A stretch of DNA of 64,000 nucleotides from NCBI RefSeq assembly GCF_003627755.1, contig NZ_CP032694.1:2905501-2969500 (forward strand), read 5' to 3'. The position numbers and the translations under genes are program-made. The notes under the pieces were generated by a model. It saw nothing but the letters and a program-made list of their open reading frames with translations. It was not told where the DNA came from and ran no database searches. Source of the DNA: Rhizobium jaguaris. GTDB lineage: Bacteria; Pseudomonadota; Alphaproteobacteria; Rhizobiales; Rhizobiaceae. Positions 1 to 9,383 of the stretch are shown in pieces. Within the stretch, counting starts at the first letter, position 1. Every line of letters begins with the position of its first letter.

Positions 1-1
1 G

Positions 2-793
2 ATCATCTCCGTCACCACCGCCGTCGCCATGTTGACGGCAGCATCCCTCCCCGAAACCGGCCCGATGCCACAGCCCAAGCCAGATGGCGAGCAAAGTCAA
101 CCGCTCGACGAACTGCCGATACCGACACCGAAACCAACCGTTCCGGAGGCCCAACCAACCATTCCGGAGACCGAACCGCCCGCCGGGGAAATGCAGGGAC
201 CGCCCAGGCCGCCACTGACCGTTGCAACGGAATCGGACGAAGATCATCAAGCTTGCATTGGAAAGCTGAGCGCCATGGGCGCGGTGTTCAAGGACATTCC
301 CCGCATCGATGACGGCAACGGCTGCGGCATCGACAAGCCGATTGCTCTTTCCGAACCTCTGCCCGGCATCAAATTGAAACCGGAGGGCACGATGCGATGC
401 GAGGCCGCTCTAGCACTTGCCCACTGGATGAAGGAAAGCGTTATACCCGCCGCTGAGACGGCGCTGAAAGACAATGGTCAGATCACCGCGATCAACCAAG
501 CCTCCACCTATGTCTGCCGCCTCCGCAACAACGCCGCCACCGGTAAGATCTCGGAACATGCCCGCGGCAATGCCGTGGACATCGCCAGCTTCACCTTTGA
601 AAATGGCAAGACCGTCGCCATCGAGCCCCGCCACGAAGACCCGACGCTAACAGGCGCATTCCAGCGCACGGCCAGCGCCTCCGCCTGCCTCTATTTCACA
701 ACCGTTCTCGACCCGGATAGCGACGCCGCGCACGAGACGCATTTCCATTTGGACGTGCTGAAGAGGAACGGCGAGTTCAGATATTGCCATTGA
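2..793 (+). CDS. Extensin-family secreted protein (5' partial)
   Basis: The reading frame is open from the first bases of the window. The residues before the first ATG (position 29) are hydrophobic and look like the tail of a signal peptide, so the true start is probably upstream. A proline- and glutamate-rich linker of about 60 residues (repeated PKP, IPE and PET units) follows, then an extensin-like C-terminal domain. That domain carries the motif SEHARGNAVDI near residue 176 and HFHLD near residue 240, which resemble the metal and substrate motifs of M15/VanY-like peptidases, together with several cysteines. Members of this family are periplasmic and are suspected of acting on peptidoglycan, but I know of no settled activity. 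The family call is firm; the function is not. Confidence 0.85.
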   Translation: MISVTTAVAMLTAASLPETGPMPQPKPDGEQSQPLDELPIPTPKPTVPEAQPTIPETEPPAGEMQGPPRPPLTVATESDEDHQACIGKLSAMGAVFKDIPRIDDGNGCGIDKPIALSEPLPGIKLKPEGTMRCEAALALAHWMKESVIPAAETALKDNGQITAINQASTYVCRLRNNAATGKISEHARGNAVDIASFTFENGKTVAIEPRHEDPTLTGAFQRTASASACLYFTTVLDPDSDAAHETHFHLDVLKRNGEFRYCH

Positions 794-965
794 ACATTAG
801 GCCTCAGCTTGCTTATGAGAACTGCAGCTCACAATTGCGTGAGCGTTAATCCTCTGTACCTCCTGTAGTAACCATGATGGCCGAAAAGCGTTGCATCACC
901 GGGCTTTTCGCGAAAACTGCGCTCATTGCGAAAGTGGAGGTCCCGAATGAGGGGCCGCAATTGCT

Positions 966-2537
966 ATGACCGAAAATATTGCATTGCCGCTTTGCCGGCA
1001 CAGTCTCGAAAGACCTGATGCGTTGGCGCTCTCCGTCAATGGAAGAGAGCTCAGCTATCGTGAGCTTGCGACCCTGTCGCGCCGTATTGCCAGTTGTCTG
1101 CAGACGGTGGCAAGAACCCGGCGTGTCGGCATTCTTGCTACCCGCAGCCTTGCCGCCTGCGCCGGAATTCTCGGCACCGCATGGTCCGGCAGCACCTATG
1201 TTCCGCTCAATCCTAGGCTTCCCCAGGCGCGGCTCGTTGATCTCTTTTCGACGCTGGATCTCGATGCACTGATCGTCGATGCCCGCGGCGCAGCGCTTCT
1301 GACGCCGGAGGTACTGGCCGCGGCACCCCGCACCGTCCTTGCCGGCGATGAGGGCATTCCTTCGGCGGATGGCACCAATATCAGATCGTTCTCGATGCTG
1401 GATGATCCAGGGCCTGACAAACCCGCTGATATCGCCGAGGATCATCTCGCCTATATCGAATTCACCTCCGGAACGACCGGCACTCCCAAAGGCGTCATGG
1501 TGCCGGTGAGTGCGGTCAACCATTACCTCAAGGTCATGCAGAATTGGTTCGGCCTCACACCGGACGACCGGGCGGCGGAAACCTGTGACATCACCTTCGA
1601 CCTCTCCGTCCACAACATGTTCCTGACGTGGCATGCCGGTGCTTCCCTGCATGTGATGAACCCTCTGCAGATGGTTGCCCCCGCCCGCTTCATTCGCGAT
1701 CGAGCGATCACGAGCTGGCTTTCCGTACCATCGATCATCGCCATGATGCGGCAGAACCGGACGCTGGAGGCCGATACGTTGCCGAGCCTGCGCCTATCCT
1801 TCTTCTGTGGCGAGCCGCTGCCGGCGGGCGCGGCCCGCGCCTGGGCGAAAGCGGCGCCGAATAGCCGGATAGAAAACATTTACGGCCCGACCGAGGCGAC
1901 GATCGCCTGCCTGCGGCAACCGGTCATCGAACCCATCGCCATAACGCCGAACCGCGAGATCGTAGCAATCGGCAGGGCTTATCCACGCATGGCGGCACGA
2001 ATCGTCGATATGGGATTGCGACCCCTGCCGTCGGGCACGCCCGGCGAGATTGCCCTTTCCGGCGCGCAACTGGCCAAAGGCTATTTCGGTCAGCCGGAAC
2101 TTACGGCTGAACGTTTTCCTCTTATCGACGGCGAGCGCTGGTATCTGACCGGCGATCTCGGCGTCGAGGACGAGGACGGCACTCTTCACCACCTCGGGCG
2201 CCTGGACAATCAGGTCAAGGTTCTCGGCAATCGCGTCGAACTGGAAGAGATCGAAATGCATCTGCGCGCAACATCCAAGTCTGACCATGTTGCTGCCGTC
2301 GCCTGGCCGCTGGCGGATGGTTCCGCGAAAGGCATCGTCGGGTTTGTGTCGGGCGCGGCACTCGATGCAGCCACCATCAAGGAGGAGCTTCGCAAGCGGC
2401 TGCCCTCCTATATGGTTCCAAGCGTCGTCCATCGGGTCGGTGATCTCCCTCTAAACGGCAACGGCAAGGTGGATCGCAAAGCGCTCGTGACACGCCTCGA
2501 CGCCGGAACCGTTGCTGTCACGGAGAAGGCTCTATGA
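966..2537 (+). CDS. AMP-forming amino-acid adenylation enzyme, DltA-like
   Basis: This 523-residue protein has the full set of adenylation-domain motifs: FTSGTTGTPKG near residue 166, IYGPTEATIA near 306, YLTGDLG near 393, GRLDNQVKVLGNRVELEEIE near 418, and NGNGKVDRKAL with the catalytic lysine near 501. No carrier or condensation domain is fused, so it is a stand-alone enzyme that should load an amino acid as a thioester onto a separate carrier. The partner is probably the carrier protein encoded at 4030. Architecture and gene order match D-alanine-carrier ligase (DltA), but the substrate cannot be read with certainty. The stop overlaps the next start by 4 bases, so the genes are likely translationally coupled. 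A GAGGGG stretch lies about 11 bases before the ATG. Confidence 0.85.
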   Translation: MTENIALPLCRHSLERPDALALSVNGRELSYRELATLSRRIASCLQTVARTRRVGILATRSLAACAGILGTAWSGSTYVPLNPRLPQARLVDLFSTLDLDALIVDARGAALLTPEVLAAAPRTVLAGDEGIPSADGTNIRSFSMLDDPGPDKPADIAEDHLAYIEFTSGTTGTPKGVMVPVSAVNHYLKVMQNWFGLTPDDRAAETCDITFDLSVHNMFLTWHAGASLHVMNPLQMVAPARFIRDRAITSWLSVPSIIAMMRQNRTLEADTLPSLRLSFFCGEPLPAGAARAWAKAAPNSRIENIYGPTEATIACLRQPVIEPIAITPNREIVAIGRAYPRMAARIVDMGLRPLPSGTPGEIALSGAQLAKGYFGQPELTAERFPLIDGERWYLTGDLGVEDEDGTLHHLGRLDNQVKVLGNRVELEEIEMHLRATSKSDHVAAVAWPLADGSAKGIVGFVSGAALDAATIKEELRKRLPSYMVPSVVHRVGDLPLNGNGKVDRKALVTRLDAGTVAVTEKAL

Positions 2538-4033
2538 CCGACAGCATCCTTTCCGGCGCCGTCGCCCGCCCCTCCCAGATAACCAAATTGCTCGCCTGGC
2601 GTCGCGCGTGGCTGCAGATGGATAAGAACCCGGATATGATCCGCTTCGCCGGCACGCTTCGCGGCTCTGTGGTCATCCACGCTGCCTTCTTCGCCGTCCT
2701 CCTTCTCGCCGGTCTCGACATCGGTTTCGGCACGGCCGCGATAGCGATTGCCGGACTGATCGGTTGTGCCCTTCTTCCATCGAAGCGCACTCTGGTCATC
2801 GCAGCCTCCACCTTGTTGTTCCTGATCATCCGGCCATTTCACGCCTTTGAATTGGCTGAAATCCCGCCTGCCATCATCGAACGTCTTGGCCTAACCGGCA
2901 CCAGCCCGAAAATCCTGGCCTGGGCCGCGACCGCTTTGTTCATGATCGCCGCATGGATCGCCCTTTATTTGCAGGGCCGCTACCGCGAGACGCTCGCGGC
3001 GAAGCGCCCGCTGTTGTCCATGGTCGTCCTCTTCTGGCTGCTTGTGCTTATCGCCGTTTCCAACACGCTGCCGGCGCTGCCGCTGGCGTTCCTCTGGACC
3101 TTCCTGGCCGCGTTCGCTTCCGGATTCTGGTTTCTCGCCTATGCGCTGGCAGATCAGAAAGCGAAGGACCCGACACGCAACGGCATTCGCCTCGGCCTGT
3201 TTCACCCCTTCTGGGAGGGGCCGCCATTGCCGACGGGCAAAGGCGCGGCCTATCTGAAGAAGTTCGAGGCCAAGGATGAAACCAGCCTTGCCGTCACTCG
3301 GCTGAAAGCGCTGAAGCTCCTTGTCTGGGGCGTGCTGCTCACCGCCCTGTACCTCGCGCTGACGAAGCTGATCAATGGCTATGCCGGCTTGCCGACCCTG
3401 CATCGCGCCATGGAATTATATGCAGCCGGCACGCCGGTTCCCGCTTACGAAGCCTGGGCGGCGTTGGCCGTCCATTATCTGCTCGATATCGCTTTCATTG
3501 CCGGCTGGAGCCATGTTGTGGTGGCGATCGTGCGCATGGCGGGCTACGCCATTCCTCGCAATACCGCCCGCCCCCTTTCGTCCCGCACGCTCGCCGAATT
3601 CTGGAACCGTTATTACTTCTACTTCAAGGAACTGCTGGTCGATTTCTTCTTCTTTCCGGCTTTCCTGCGCTACTTCAAGAAGCAACCCAAGCTGCGAGTG
3701 GCCTTCGCGACGCTCTGTGCCGCGTCCTTCGGCAATGTGCTTTTCCACTTTACCTGGAACCTCAATCTGACGCTCGATTATGGCTTGCTCGGCGCCATGC
3801 AGCATTTCGAAAGCTATGCGGTTTATTCGCTGCTGCTTGCCGGCGGATTGATCATCTCGCAGTTGAGAGGCCGCAAACCAAAGCCGGAAGACGGCTTCCT
3901 GCGCTATGAGGTCTTGCCGCGCATCGGTGTCGGCCTGTTCTTCTGTCTCATCGCTGTCTTCAACGAGACGCCGGAGCTCTTCACGATGCACGATCGCATC
4001 GCCTTCTTTTTCAGCCTGTTTGGAGTGATGTGA
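2534..4033 (+). CDS. Polytopic membrane protein, MBOAT/DltB-like
   Basis: This 499-residue protein is rich in hydrophobic segments (about ten). Near residue 356 it has FWNRYYFYFKELLVDFF, which resembles the conserved FWRRWH...F-DYLY region of membrane-bound O-acyltransferases. A histidine near residue 405 lies in FGNVLFHFTWN, where the MBOAT catalytic histidine would be expected. Between an adenylation enzyme and a carrier protein, it would correspond to DltB, which moves the carrier-bound amino acid across the inner membrane. The similarity is weak and read by eye, so a family outside MBOAT remains possible. It overlaps the upstream gene by 4 bases and the downstream carrier gene by 4 bases, so the three form one tightly coupled operon. 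Confidence 0.65.
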   Translation: MTDSILSGAVARPSQITKLLAWRRAWLQMDKNPDMIRFAGTLRGSVVIHAAFFAVLLLAGLDIGFGTAAIAIAGLIGCALLPSKRTLVIAASTLLFLIIRPFHAFELAEIPPAIIERLGLTGTSPKILAWAATALFMIAAWIALYLQGRYRETLAAKRPLLSMVVLFWLLVLIAVSNTLPALPLAFLWTFLAAFASGFWFLAYALADQKAKDPTRNGIRLGLFHPFWEGPPLPTGKGAAYLKKFEAKDETSLAVTRLKALKLLVWGVLLTALYLALTKLINGYAGLPTLHRAMELYAAGTPVPAYEAWAALAVHYLLDIAFIAGWSHVVVAIVRMAGYAIPRNTARPLSSRTLAEFWNRYYFYFKELLVDFFFFPAFLRYFKKQPKLRVAFATLCAASFGNVLFHFTWNLNLTLDYGLLGAMQHFESYAVYSLLLAGGLIISQLRGRKPKPEDGFLRYEVLPRIGVGLFFCLIAVFNETPELFTMHDRIAFFFSLFGVM

Positions 4034-4284
4034 TGACCATCATGGTGATCGACAAATTGCGCGCCACCGTCGGCAACCTGCTTGCCGCCCGCGGCGACCG
4101 CAACCCATTTTCCGAAACCGAACCTCTCTTCACAACCGGTCGCCTCGATTCGCTGGCCGCAACGGAACTGATCGTCGCGCTTGAACAGGATTACGGCCTC
4201 GATCTGGCGACCGCTGATTTCGATATTTCTGCGCTCGATACGCTGCGCGATCTTTCAAAGCTGGTGGCGGCCCTACATTCGTAG
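4030..4284 (+). CDS. Acyl/aminoacyl carrier protein, DltC-like
   Basis: The 84-residue protein has the size and fold signature of a carrier protein. The motif GRLDSLAATEL contains Ser41, the expected 4'-phosphopantetheine attachment site, and the C-terminal region is rich in helix-forming residues. It is the last gene of the three-gene operon, with its start overlapping the MBOAT-like gene. It most likely carries the amino acid activated by the enzyme encoded at 966. Position 3 of the DSL motif is conserved as in true carriers, so it should be active. No DltD-type transferase follows; the next gene (fhs) is on the other strand. Confidence 0.85.
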   Translation: MMTIMVIDKLRATVGNLLAARGDRNPFSETEPLFTTGRLDSLAATELIVALEQDYGLDLATADFDISALDTLRDLSKLVAALHS

Positions 4285-4346
4285 ATCAGCGCAGTCCTTG
4301 GGAAACTTTGACCATCGCGGCAAGCCAGCTGCACCAGAATCAGAAC

Positions 4347-6050
4347 TTAAAACAATCCCTCGATGTATCCATGATCATTGAGGAAAATCCGTTCTGCCGC
4401 CGGTGATTTCGGCAGGCCCGGCATGGTCATGATCTCGCCGGTGATGGCAACGACGAAGCCGGCCCCGGCGGACAGACGCACTTCGCGAACAGGCACGATA
4501 TGCCCTTCCGGCGCGCCGCGGACATTCGGGTCCGTCGAGAAGGAATATTGCGTCTTCGCCATGCAGACCGGCAGATGGCCGTAACCCTGATCCTCCCAGG
4601 AACGCAACTGGTCGCGCACGGCCTTGTCGGCAGTCACCTCGCCGGCGTGATAGATCTTTGAAGCGACGATCTCGATCTTTTCGAGCAAGGAGAGATTGTC
4701 GGGATAGAGCGGCTGGAACTTCGCTTGGTTGGATTCGGCAAGCTCAACCACCTTATAGGCAAGCTCTTCGATCCCCGCAGACCCCTCGGCCCAATGGCGA
4801 CAAAGGATCGCCTCGGCGCCGAGCCGCGCCACATAATCCTTCAGCGCCTCGATCTCCGCATCCGTATCAGAGATGAAGTGATTGATCGCAACGACGACGG
4901 GCACGCCGAATTTGCGGACATTGGCGACATGCCGGCCAAGATTCGCGCAGCCCTTCACCAGGGCTGCGACATTCTCCTGGCCGAGATCGTCCCTCTTGAT
5001 GCCGCCATTCATTTTCAGCGCCCGCACCGTCGCGACGATGACGGCCGCAGCCGGCGAAAGCCCGGCCTTGCGGCACTTGATGTCGAAGAATTTTTCCGCG
5101 CCGAGATCGGCGCCAAAGCCCGCTTCCGTCACAACGTAGTCGCCGAGCTTCAGCGCCGTGCGCGTGGCGATCACCGAATTGCATCCATGGGCGATGTTGG
5201 CGAAGGGGCCGCCATGCACTAAGGCCGGATTGTTCTCCAGCGTCTGTACCAGATTCGGCTGCATCGCATCCTTGAGCAGCACCGCCATGGCGCCGTCAGC
5301 TTTGAGATCGCGGGCATAAACAGGCGTGCGGTCGCGACGATAGCCGATGATGATGTCGCCAAGCCGCTTTTCCAGGTCCTTCAGATCAGAAGCCAGGCAG
5401 AGGATCGCCATGACTTCAGAGGCGACTGTGATGTCGAAACCGCCCTCACGCGGAAAACCGTTGGCCACCCCGCCGAGCGAGGCGACGATATCGCGCAGCG
5501 CTCGGTCGTTCATGTCCATGGCGCGCCGCCAGGTGATACGGCGGACATCGATATTCTGCTCGTTGCCCCAATAGATGTGATTGTCGATTAATGCCGCTAA
5601 TAGATTGTGCGCCGACGTAACGGCGTGGAAATCGCCGGTGAAATGCAGATTGATGTCTTCCATCGGAATGACCTGCGCATAACCGCCGCCCGCCGCCCCA
5701 CCCTTGACGCCAAAGCAGGGTCCAAGCGAAGCCTCACGCACGCAGACAATCGCCCTCTTGCCGATGCGGTTCAGCCCGTCGCCAAGCCCGACGGTCGTGG
5801 TCGTCTTCCCTTCACCGGCCGGCGTCGGATTGATGGCAGTGACCAGGATCAGCTTGCCGTCCTTCTTATCTTTCTGCGCGGCAATGAAATGAGCGCCGAT
5901 TTTCGCCTTGTCATGCCCATAAGGCGCAAGATCTTCGGGCGGAATGCCGAGCTTGGCGCCGATCTCGACGATCGGCAATTTCTTCGCGGCACGCGCGATT
6001 TCTATATCGGATTTCACCGCTGCCATAAGACCCGTTCCCGCCCTGAACAT
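4347..6050 (-). CDS. fhs: Formate--tetrahydrofolate ligase
   Basis: The enzyme makes 10-formyl-THF from formate, THF and ATP in the cytoplasm, feeding purine synthesis and one-carbon metabolism. The P-loop-like stretch [14 protein letters not shown] and the family motif [33 protein letters not shown] (in part) are clear. The chosen ATG at 6050 is preceded by AGGAGG with 9-base spacing. Family proteins usually begin at the internal [10 protein letters not shown] (ATG at 6026, 559 residues), which has a weaker ribosome site, so the start is uncertain by 8 residues. The frame also stays open upstream of 6050. The gene is monocistronic and convergent with the dlt-like operon. Confidence 0.97.
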   Translation of the reverse strand: MFRAGTGLMAAVKSDIEIARAAKKLPIVEIGAKLGIPPEDLAPYGHDKAKIGAHFIAAQKDKKDGKLILVTAINPTPAGEGKTTTTVGLGDGLNRIGKRAIVCVREASLGPCFGVKGGAAGGGYAQVIPMEDINLHFTGDFHAVTSAHNLLAALIDNHIYWGNEQNIDVRRITWRRAMDMNDRALRDIVASLGGVANGFPREGGFDITVASEVMAILCLASDLKDLEKRLGDIIIGYRRDRTPVYARDLKADGAMAVLLKDAMQPNLVQTLENNPALVHGGPFANIAHGCNSVIATRTALKLGDYVVTEAGFGADLGAEKFFDIKCRKAGLSPAAAVIVATVRALKMNGGIKRDDLGQENVAALVKGCANLGRHVANVRKFGVPVVVAINHFISDTDAEIEALKDYVARLGAEAILCRHWAEGSAGIEELAYKVVELAESNQAKFQPLYPDNLSLLEKIEIVASKIYHAGEVTADKAVRDQLRSWEDQGYGHLPVCMAKTQYSFSTDPNVRGAPEGHIVPVREVRLSAGAGFVVAITGEIMTMPGLPKSPAAERIFLNDHGYIEGLF

Positions 6051-6202
6051 GGACACATTCCTCCTGCCGGGATAGCTCAATAAATATCCACTGTGAATAG
6101 CTTCAGATTGCGGTCCTCCATGAAACTGTTCTGTCTTGCCGCAAGGCGGACGCGCACTTATTTTCGCGGAGTAGCTGCAGGATGAACGGAAAAGGATCAG
6201 AC

Positions 6203-6715
6203 ATGAAGTCCCTGGAATTGCTGGTCGAGCGCATTATTCTCTCCAGCCGCTGGATTCTGGTCGTCTTCTATCTCGGCCTGGCCGCCGCACTCGCAGTCTA
6301 TGCCGTCTCGTTCGGCTACAAATTCCTGAAGGTCGTCGCAGGCGTCTTCCAATACGAGGAAGCGGACATGATTCTCGCCATCCTCGGCCTCATCGATGCC
6401 GCACTGGTGGCCAGCCTTATCGTCATGGTGATGATTTCAGGTTACGAAAATTTTGTCAGCCGCTTCGACCAGGCCGATGACGAAGTCTCCTTTCTCGGCA
6501 AGCTCGATTCCGGCAGCCTGAAGATCAAGGTCGCCGCCTCCATCGTCGCCATTTCGTCGATCCATCTGCTGCAGGTCTTCCTCAACGCCACTCAGTACGA
6601 GAACAGCAAGCTGATGTGGCTGACCATCATGCACCTGACCTTCGTCGTGTCCGCGCTCCTGCTCGGCTATCTGGAAAGCATCATCATGTCCAAAGCCAAA
6701 AGCAAAGACACCTGA
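6203..6715 (+). CDS. UPF0114 (YqhA-type) membrane protein
   Basis: This small inner-membrane protein has four hydrophobic segments and the family hallmarks [16 protein letters not shown] near the start and a YENFVSRFD stretch in the middle. Function in the family is unknown. Two ATGs are possible, at 6182 ([10 protein letters not shown]) and 6203 (MKSLELL). I chose 6203 because AAAGGA lies 6-7 bases upstream. The gene is divergent from fhs, and the roughly 150 bases between them must hold both promoters. Confidence 0.85.
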   Translation: MKSLELLVERIILSSRWILVVFYLGLAAALAVYAVSFGYKFLKVVAGVFQYEEADMILAILGLIDAALVASLIVMVMISGYENFVSRFDQADDEVSFLGKLDSGSLKIKVAASIVAISSIHLLQVFLNATQYENSKLMWLTIMHLTFVVSALLLGYLESIIMSKAKSKDT

Positions 6716-6730
6716 GGCCCGAAAGCACAG

Positions 6731-7708
6731 CTATTCGCCGACGGCCGCCGGCGCATCGGGCGTCGGTGCAACGGAGGCCGGCGCAGCAGAGACCGATGGC
6801 GGCTCGGCGCACTCGGCAATCGATTGTTTGTCCTTACAATCCCTTGCGGCAACGAGTTGGTCGGCAGCGGCAAGCTCAGTCGTCAATTTCAGCTTCAGCG
6901 CATCCATCTGCGCAATAAGATGGATCGAGGTCGGCTGGGTGCCGAGCATCAGATCGACAAGTGATTTGTCGATGCCCATCTCCTTCAGGAAGCTGACCAG
7001 CCTCGCCTTCTGTTGCTTATCAAGTTTGGTCGTGTCGTGCTTACCGACGAATTTGCGGCCGATCTCGCGCTTGGAGAGGATCTTTCGCCTGCCATCCACC
7101 GTCTCATATTCGGTGCGATACTGAACACGCACTTCACTGTAGGTCGTGGTGATTTGATGCACGCCGAGGAGCGCGAAGGGGCTGGAAACGCGCTCGACGC
7201 CGCCGGCAAAAAACAGCGGGCAGGCCGAAAAACAGATGGCGCCGAATGAATAGGCATCGCCCTTGATGGAGCCGTCCTTTGCGCGGGCAGCCGAACAGAT
7301 CGGCTCGGCATAGGAACATTCACGCGAGCGCGTCCTGCCGACCGCAATCGCAAGTTTCTGCTTGCGAATGGCATAGGCCATCTCCATTGCCGCGCGGACA
7401 TCACCGCCCGGCGAGCTGACGATGATCGGCAATTTCCTGTTGCCGAGGCGTTTTAGCAGCTTTTGCAACTTCTTCGGCGAATCCGCCATGATCTGCCCTT
7501 CGGCCGAGATCCAGTCCGGGCAGCTGTTGTCGCCACGGCACCAAGCCATGTCACCATGCACCAACAGGAATTCCATGGGCTGACCGACGGCAGAACCGGC
7601 AGCCTCAGCGGACGTGAAGGAAAGCAACAGAAGAAGAACTGTCGTCAGGAACCACAAGGTCCGTTGGCAACACCGCGCGACACGCTGCGGAAAGAAACGA
7701 AAGGTCAT
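6731..7708 (-). CDS. Secreted ClpP/SppA-like serine protease-fold protein
   Basis: The 325-residue protein starts with an arginine-containing N-region and a strong hydrophobic segment ending in SAEA, so it is exported or N-terminally anchored. The core has the ClpP/crotonase-fold pattern: IIVSSPGGDVRAAMEMAYAIR for the oxyanion glycines, CFSAC with the likely nucleophile Ser161, and LLGVHQ with His184. This layout is typical of periplasmic ClpP-class proteins found in alphaproteobacteria. The last 40 residues are alanine- and proline-rich and probably disordered. The gene is convergent with UPF0114 with only about 15 bases between stops. No substrate is known. Confidence 0.75.
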   Translation of the reverse strand: MTFRFFPQRVARCCQRTLWFLTTVLLLLLSFTSAEAAGSAVGQPMEFLLVHGDMAWCRGDNSCPDWISAEGQIMADSPKKLQKLLKRLGNRKLPIIVSSPGGDVRAAMEMAYAIRKQKLAIAVGRTRSRECSYAEPICSAARAKDGSIKGDAYSFGAICFSACPLFFAGGVERVSSPFALLGVHQITTTYSEVRVQYRTEYETVDGRRKILSKREIGRKFVGKHDTTKLDKQQKARLVSFLKEMGIDKSLVDLMLGTQPTSIHLIAQMDALKLKLTTELAAADQLVAARDCKDKQSIAECAEPPSVSAAPASVAPTPDAPAAVGE

Positions 7709-7796
7709 GCAATAAAGGCCTGGAAGCGATTGCTGTGGCTAGACCGATAGCAATCACTTTTGACCTTCGCAAGGCGCGCGCTTCGATGGTCGTTCG

Positions 7797-8321
7797 TCAA
7801 CCGTCACCCATGGCGATCAGGCTGGCATTGCCGCCGGCGGCCGCCGTATTCACCGAGATCATCTGCTCGGGCGCAAATCGCTGCAAATAGGCGGGCCTGC
7901 CGGCCTTGAACACTGTGCCGGAAAGCCCCGAGCCGCCGAAAGGCTGCGTTCCGACCACGGCGCCGATCATATTGCGGTTGACATAAACGTTACCGGTGTC
8001 GAGCGCCTCAGTGATGGTCTTGATCGTCGTCTCAATGCGACTATGGACGCCAAGCGTCAGGCCGTAGCCGGAAGCGGCGATATCGGCCAGTACCCGAGGC
8101 AGCTCCTTCGCCTTCCATTTGACGACATGCAGGACGGGACCGAAGACTTCCTTGGTCAGTGCCGCCGGCTTGTCGAGTTCGACGATGTGCGGCGCAAAGA
8201 AACTGCCTCCATCGGGCGCCTTGCCGGCGTATCGCACCTTCTGGGTCTTCTCCATACCGCTGATATGGGCTTCCAGCATCGCCTTCTGCTTTTCGTCGAT
8301 GATCGGACCGACATCGGTATC
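7797..8321 (-). pseudogene. putA: putA 3' remnant (P5C dehydrogenase C-terminus)
   Basis: The frame encodes about 175 residues that match only the C-terminal end of bifunctional proline dehydrogenase/delta-1-pyrroline-5-carboxylate dehydrogenase. The visible stretches are DTDVGPIIDEKQK, LTKEVFGPVLHVV, GNVYVNRNMIGAVVG and the glycine-rich QPFGGSGLSGT, followed by a natural-looking stop. A full PutA is around 1,200 residues, so the proline dehydrogenase domain and most of the aldehyde dehydrogenase domain, including the catalytic cysteine, are missing. Homology fades near 8321, where the sequence turns into AT-rich non-coding DNA before the LuxR gene. This looks like a leftover of a deletion or rearrangement. 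The frame could start at 8366 but would not give a working enzyme. Confidence 0.8.
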
Positions 8322-8529
8322 GGGCGTACGCGAGACGCACACATATGCCGTAATGGAGGAAGTCAAGGGAACAACATTTCTGCCCGTTTAGGTCACATTT
8401 CGGAAAAGTAATACAAATCAGAACTTTACCATATTAAAACATATGAAAATGGAATTATTTCTGATTAGTGTCGCAAATTTGTCTCTAGCATTCGCCCGCA
8501 AATCCGGTATTTGATAGCCATAACACGCT

Positions 8530-9279
8530 ATGGGCGCTTACATCCAAATGTCCTTTATCATTACCGCTGAGAGACAACTGTTGCTTTCCGCCGAGTTGGC
8601 CACCGCCCGGACACAAACGGCTTTTGCGCAGGCTTTGGAGCGTACGAGTTCCGCTTTTGGCTTCAGCCACGCGGCCCTCATGAGCGCTCCGGTTGCAGAA
8701 GATTCCCTACTGACGCCGCTGGTCATCGAAGGCTCGATACCCTCTCAGTTTCTGCGTGATTTCGACCGTTATCAGTTGCTCCGCCGTTGCCCCATGCTGA
8801 TGCGTGTGCGGGACTCGGTGATGCCGCGTCCGTGGCATCTGTTGGAAAAAGCTGCCGCCCACGACATCGAGCCGCCCCGCGAGCTGCGCACGCTCTTAAT
8901 CAACCATAATTGCCCCATGGGCGTTGTCATTCCCGTCAATTCCTCGGACGGACAGCGCCTCGTCTTCTGGTTCATGGGTAACCGTAACAGCCTTGGCCAG
9001 AGCGAGCTCAACGAGCTCACCATGATCATGCTGCAGGGTCTCGACACCTACAACTGCATCAGGCGCAACGACGGTTCCGTCCCGCATATGCTTTCAGCCC
9101 GCGAACTCGAAGTGGTTCGCTGGACGGCGCAAGGCAAGACCTCGGTCGAAATCGGCCAGATCCTGTCCCTCTCCGATCATACGGTGAACGCCTATATGAC
9201 CAACGCGATCAGGAAGCTTGATTGCGTTAATCGGACACAGTTGGTCGCCAAAGCCATCCGCTTGAAACTGATCAGTTAA
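8530..9279 (+). CDS. LuxR-family transcriptional regulator with autoinducer-binding-like domain
   Basis: The protein has 249 residues. An N-terminal region of about 170 residues resembles the autoinducer-binding domain. A C-terminal LuxR helix-turn-helix follows: LSARELEVVRWTAQGKTSVEIGQILSLSDHTVNAYMTNAIRKL. No luxI-type synthase is encoded nearby, so this is a LuxR solo. An alternative start, MSFIITAERQ at 8548, fits the family equally well. The region upstream is AT-rich and probably holds the promoter. Size and layout also fit rhizobial motility regulators of the VisN/VisR type, but I cannot assign it to either. Confidence 0.85.
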   Translation: MGAYIQMSFIITAERQLLLSAELATARTQTAFAQALERTSSAFGFSHAALMSAPVAEDSLLTPLVIEGSIPSQFLRDFDRYQLLRRCPMLMRVRDSVMPRPWHLLEKAAAHDIEPPRELRTLLINHNCPMGVVIPVNSSDGQRLVFWFMGNRNSLGQSELNELTMIMLQGLDTYNCIRRNDGSVPHMLSARELEVVRWTAQGKTSVEIGQILSLSDHTVNAYMTNAIRKLDCVNRTQLVAKAIRLKLIS

Positions 9280-9383
9280 TCGTTTTAGCAGGCGCAAAAT
9301 CGTCACTTCGGCGGTCTCGCGTCGACCTCCGCAACAGCTGCATTCGCCTGGCTCATGGTGTCGCCTGACGATCGGCCCGCCCT

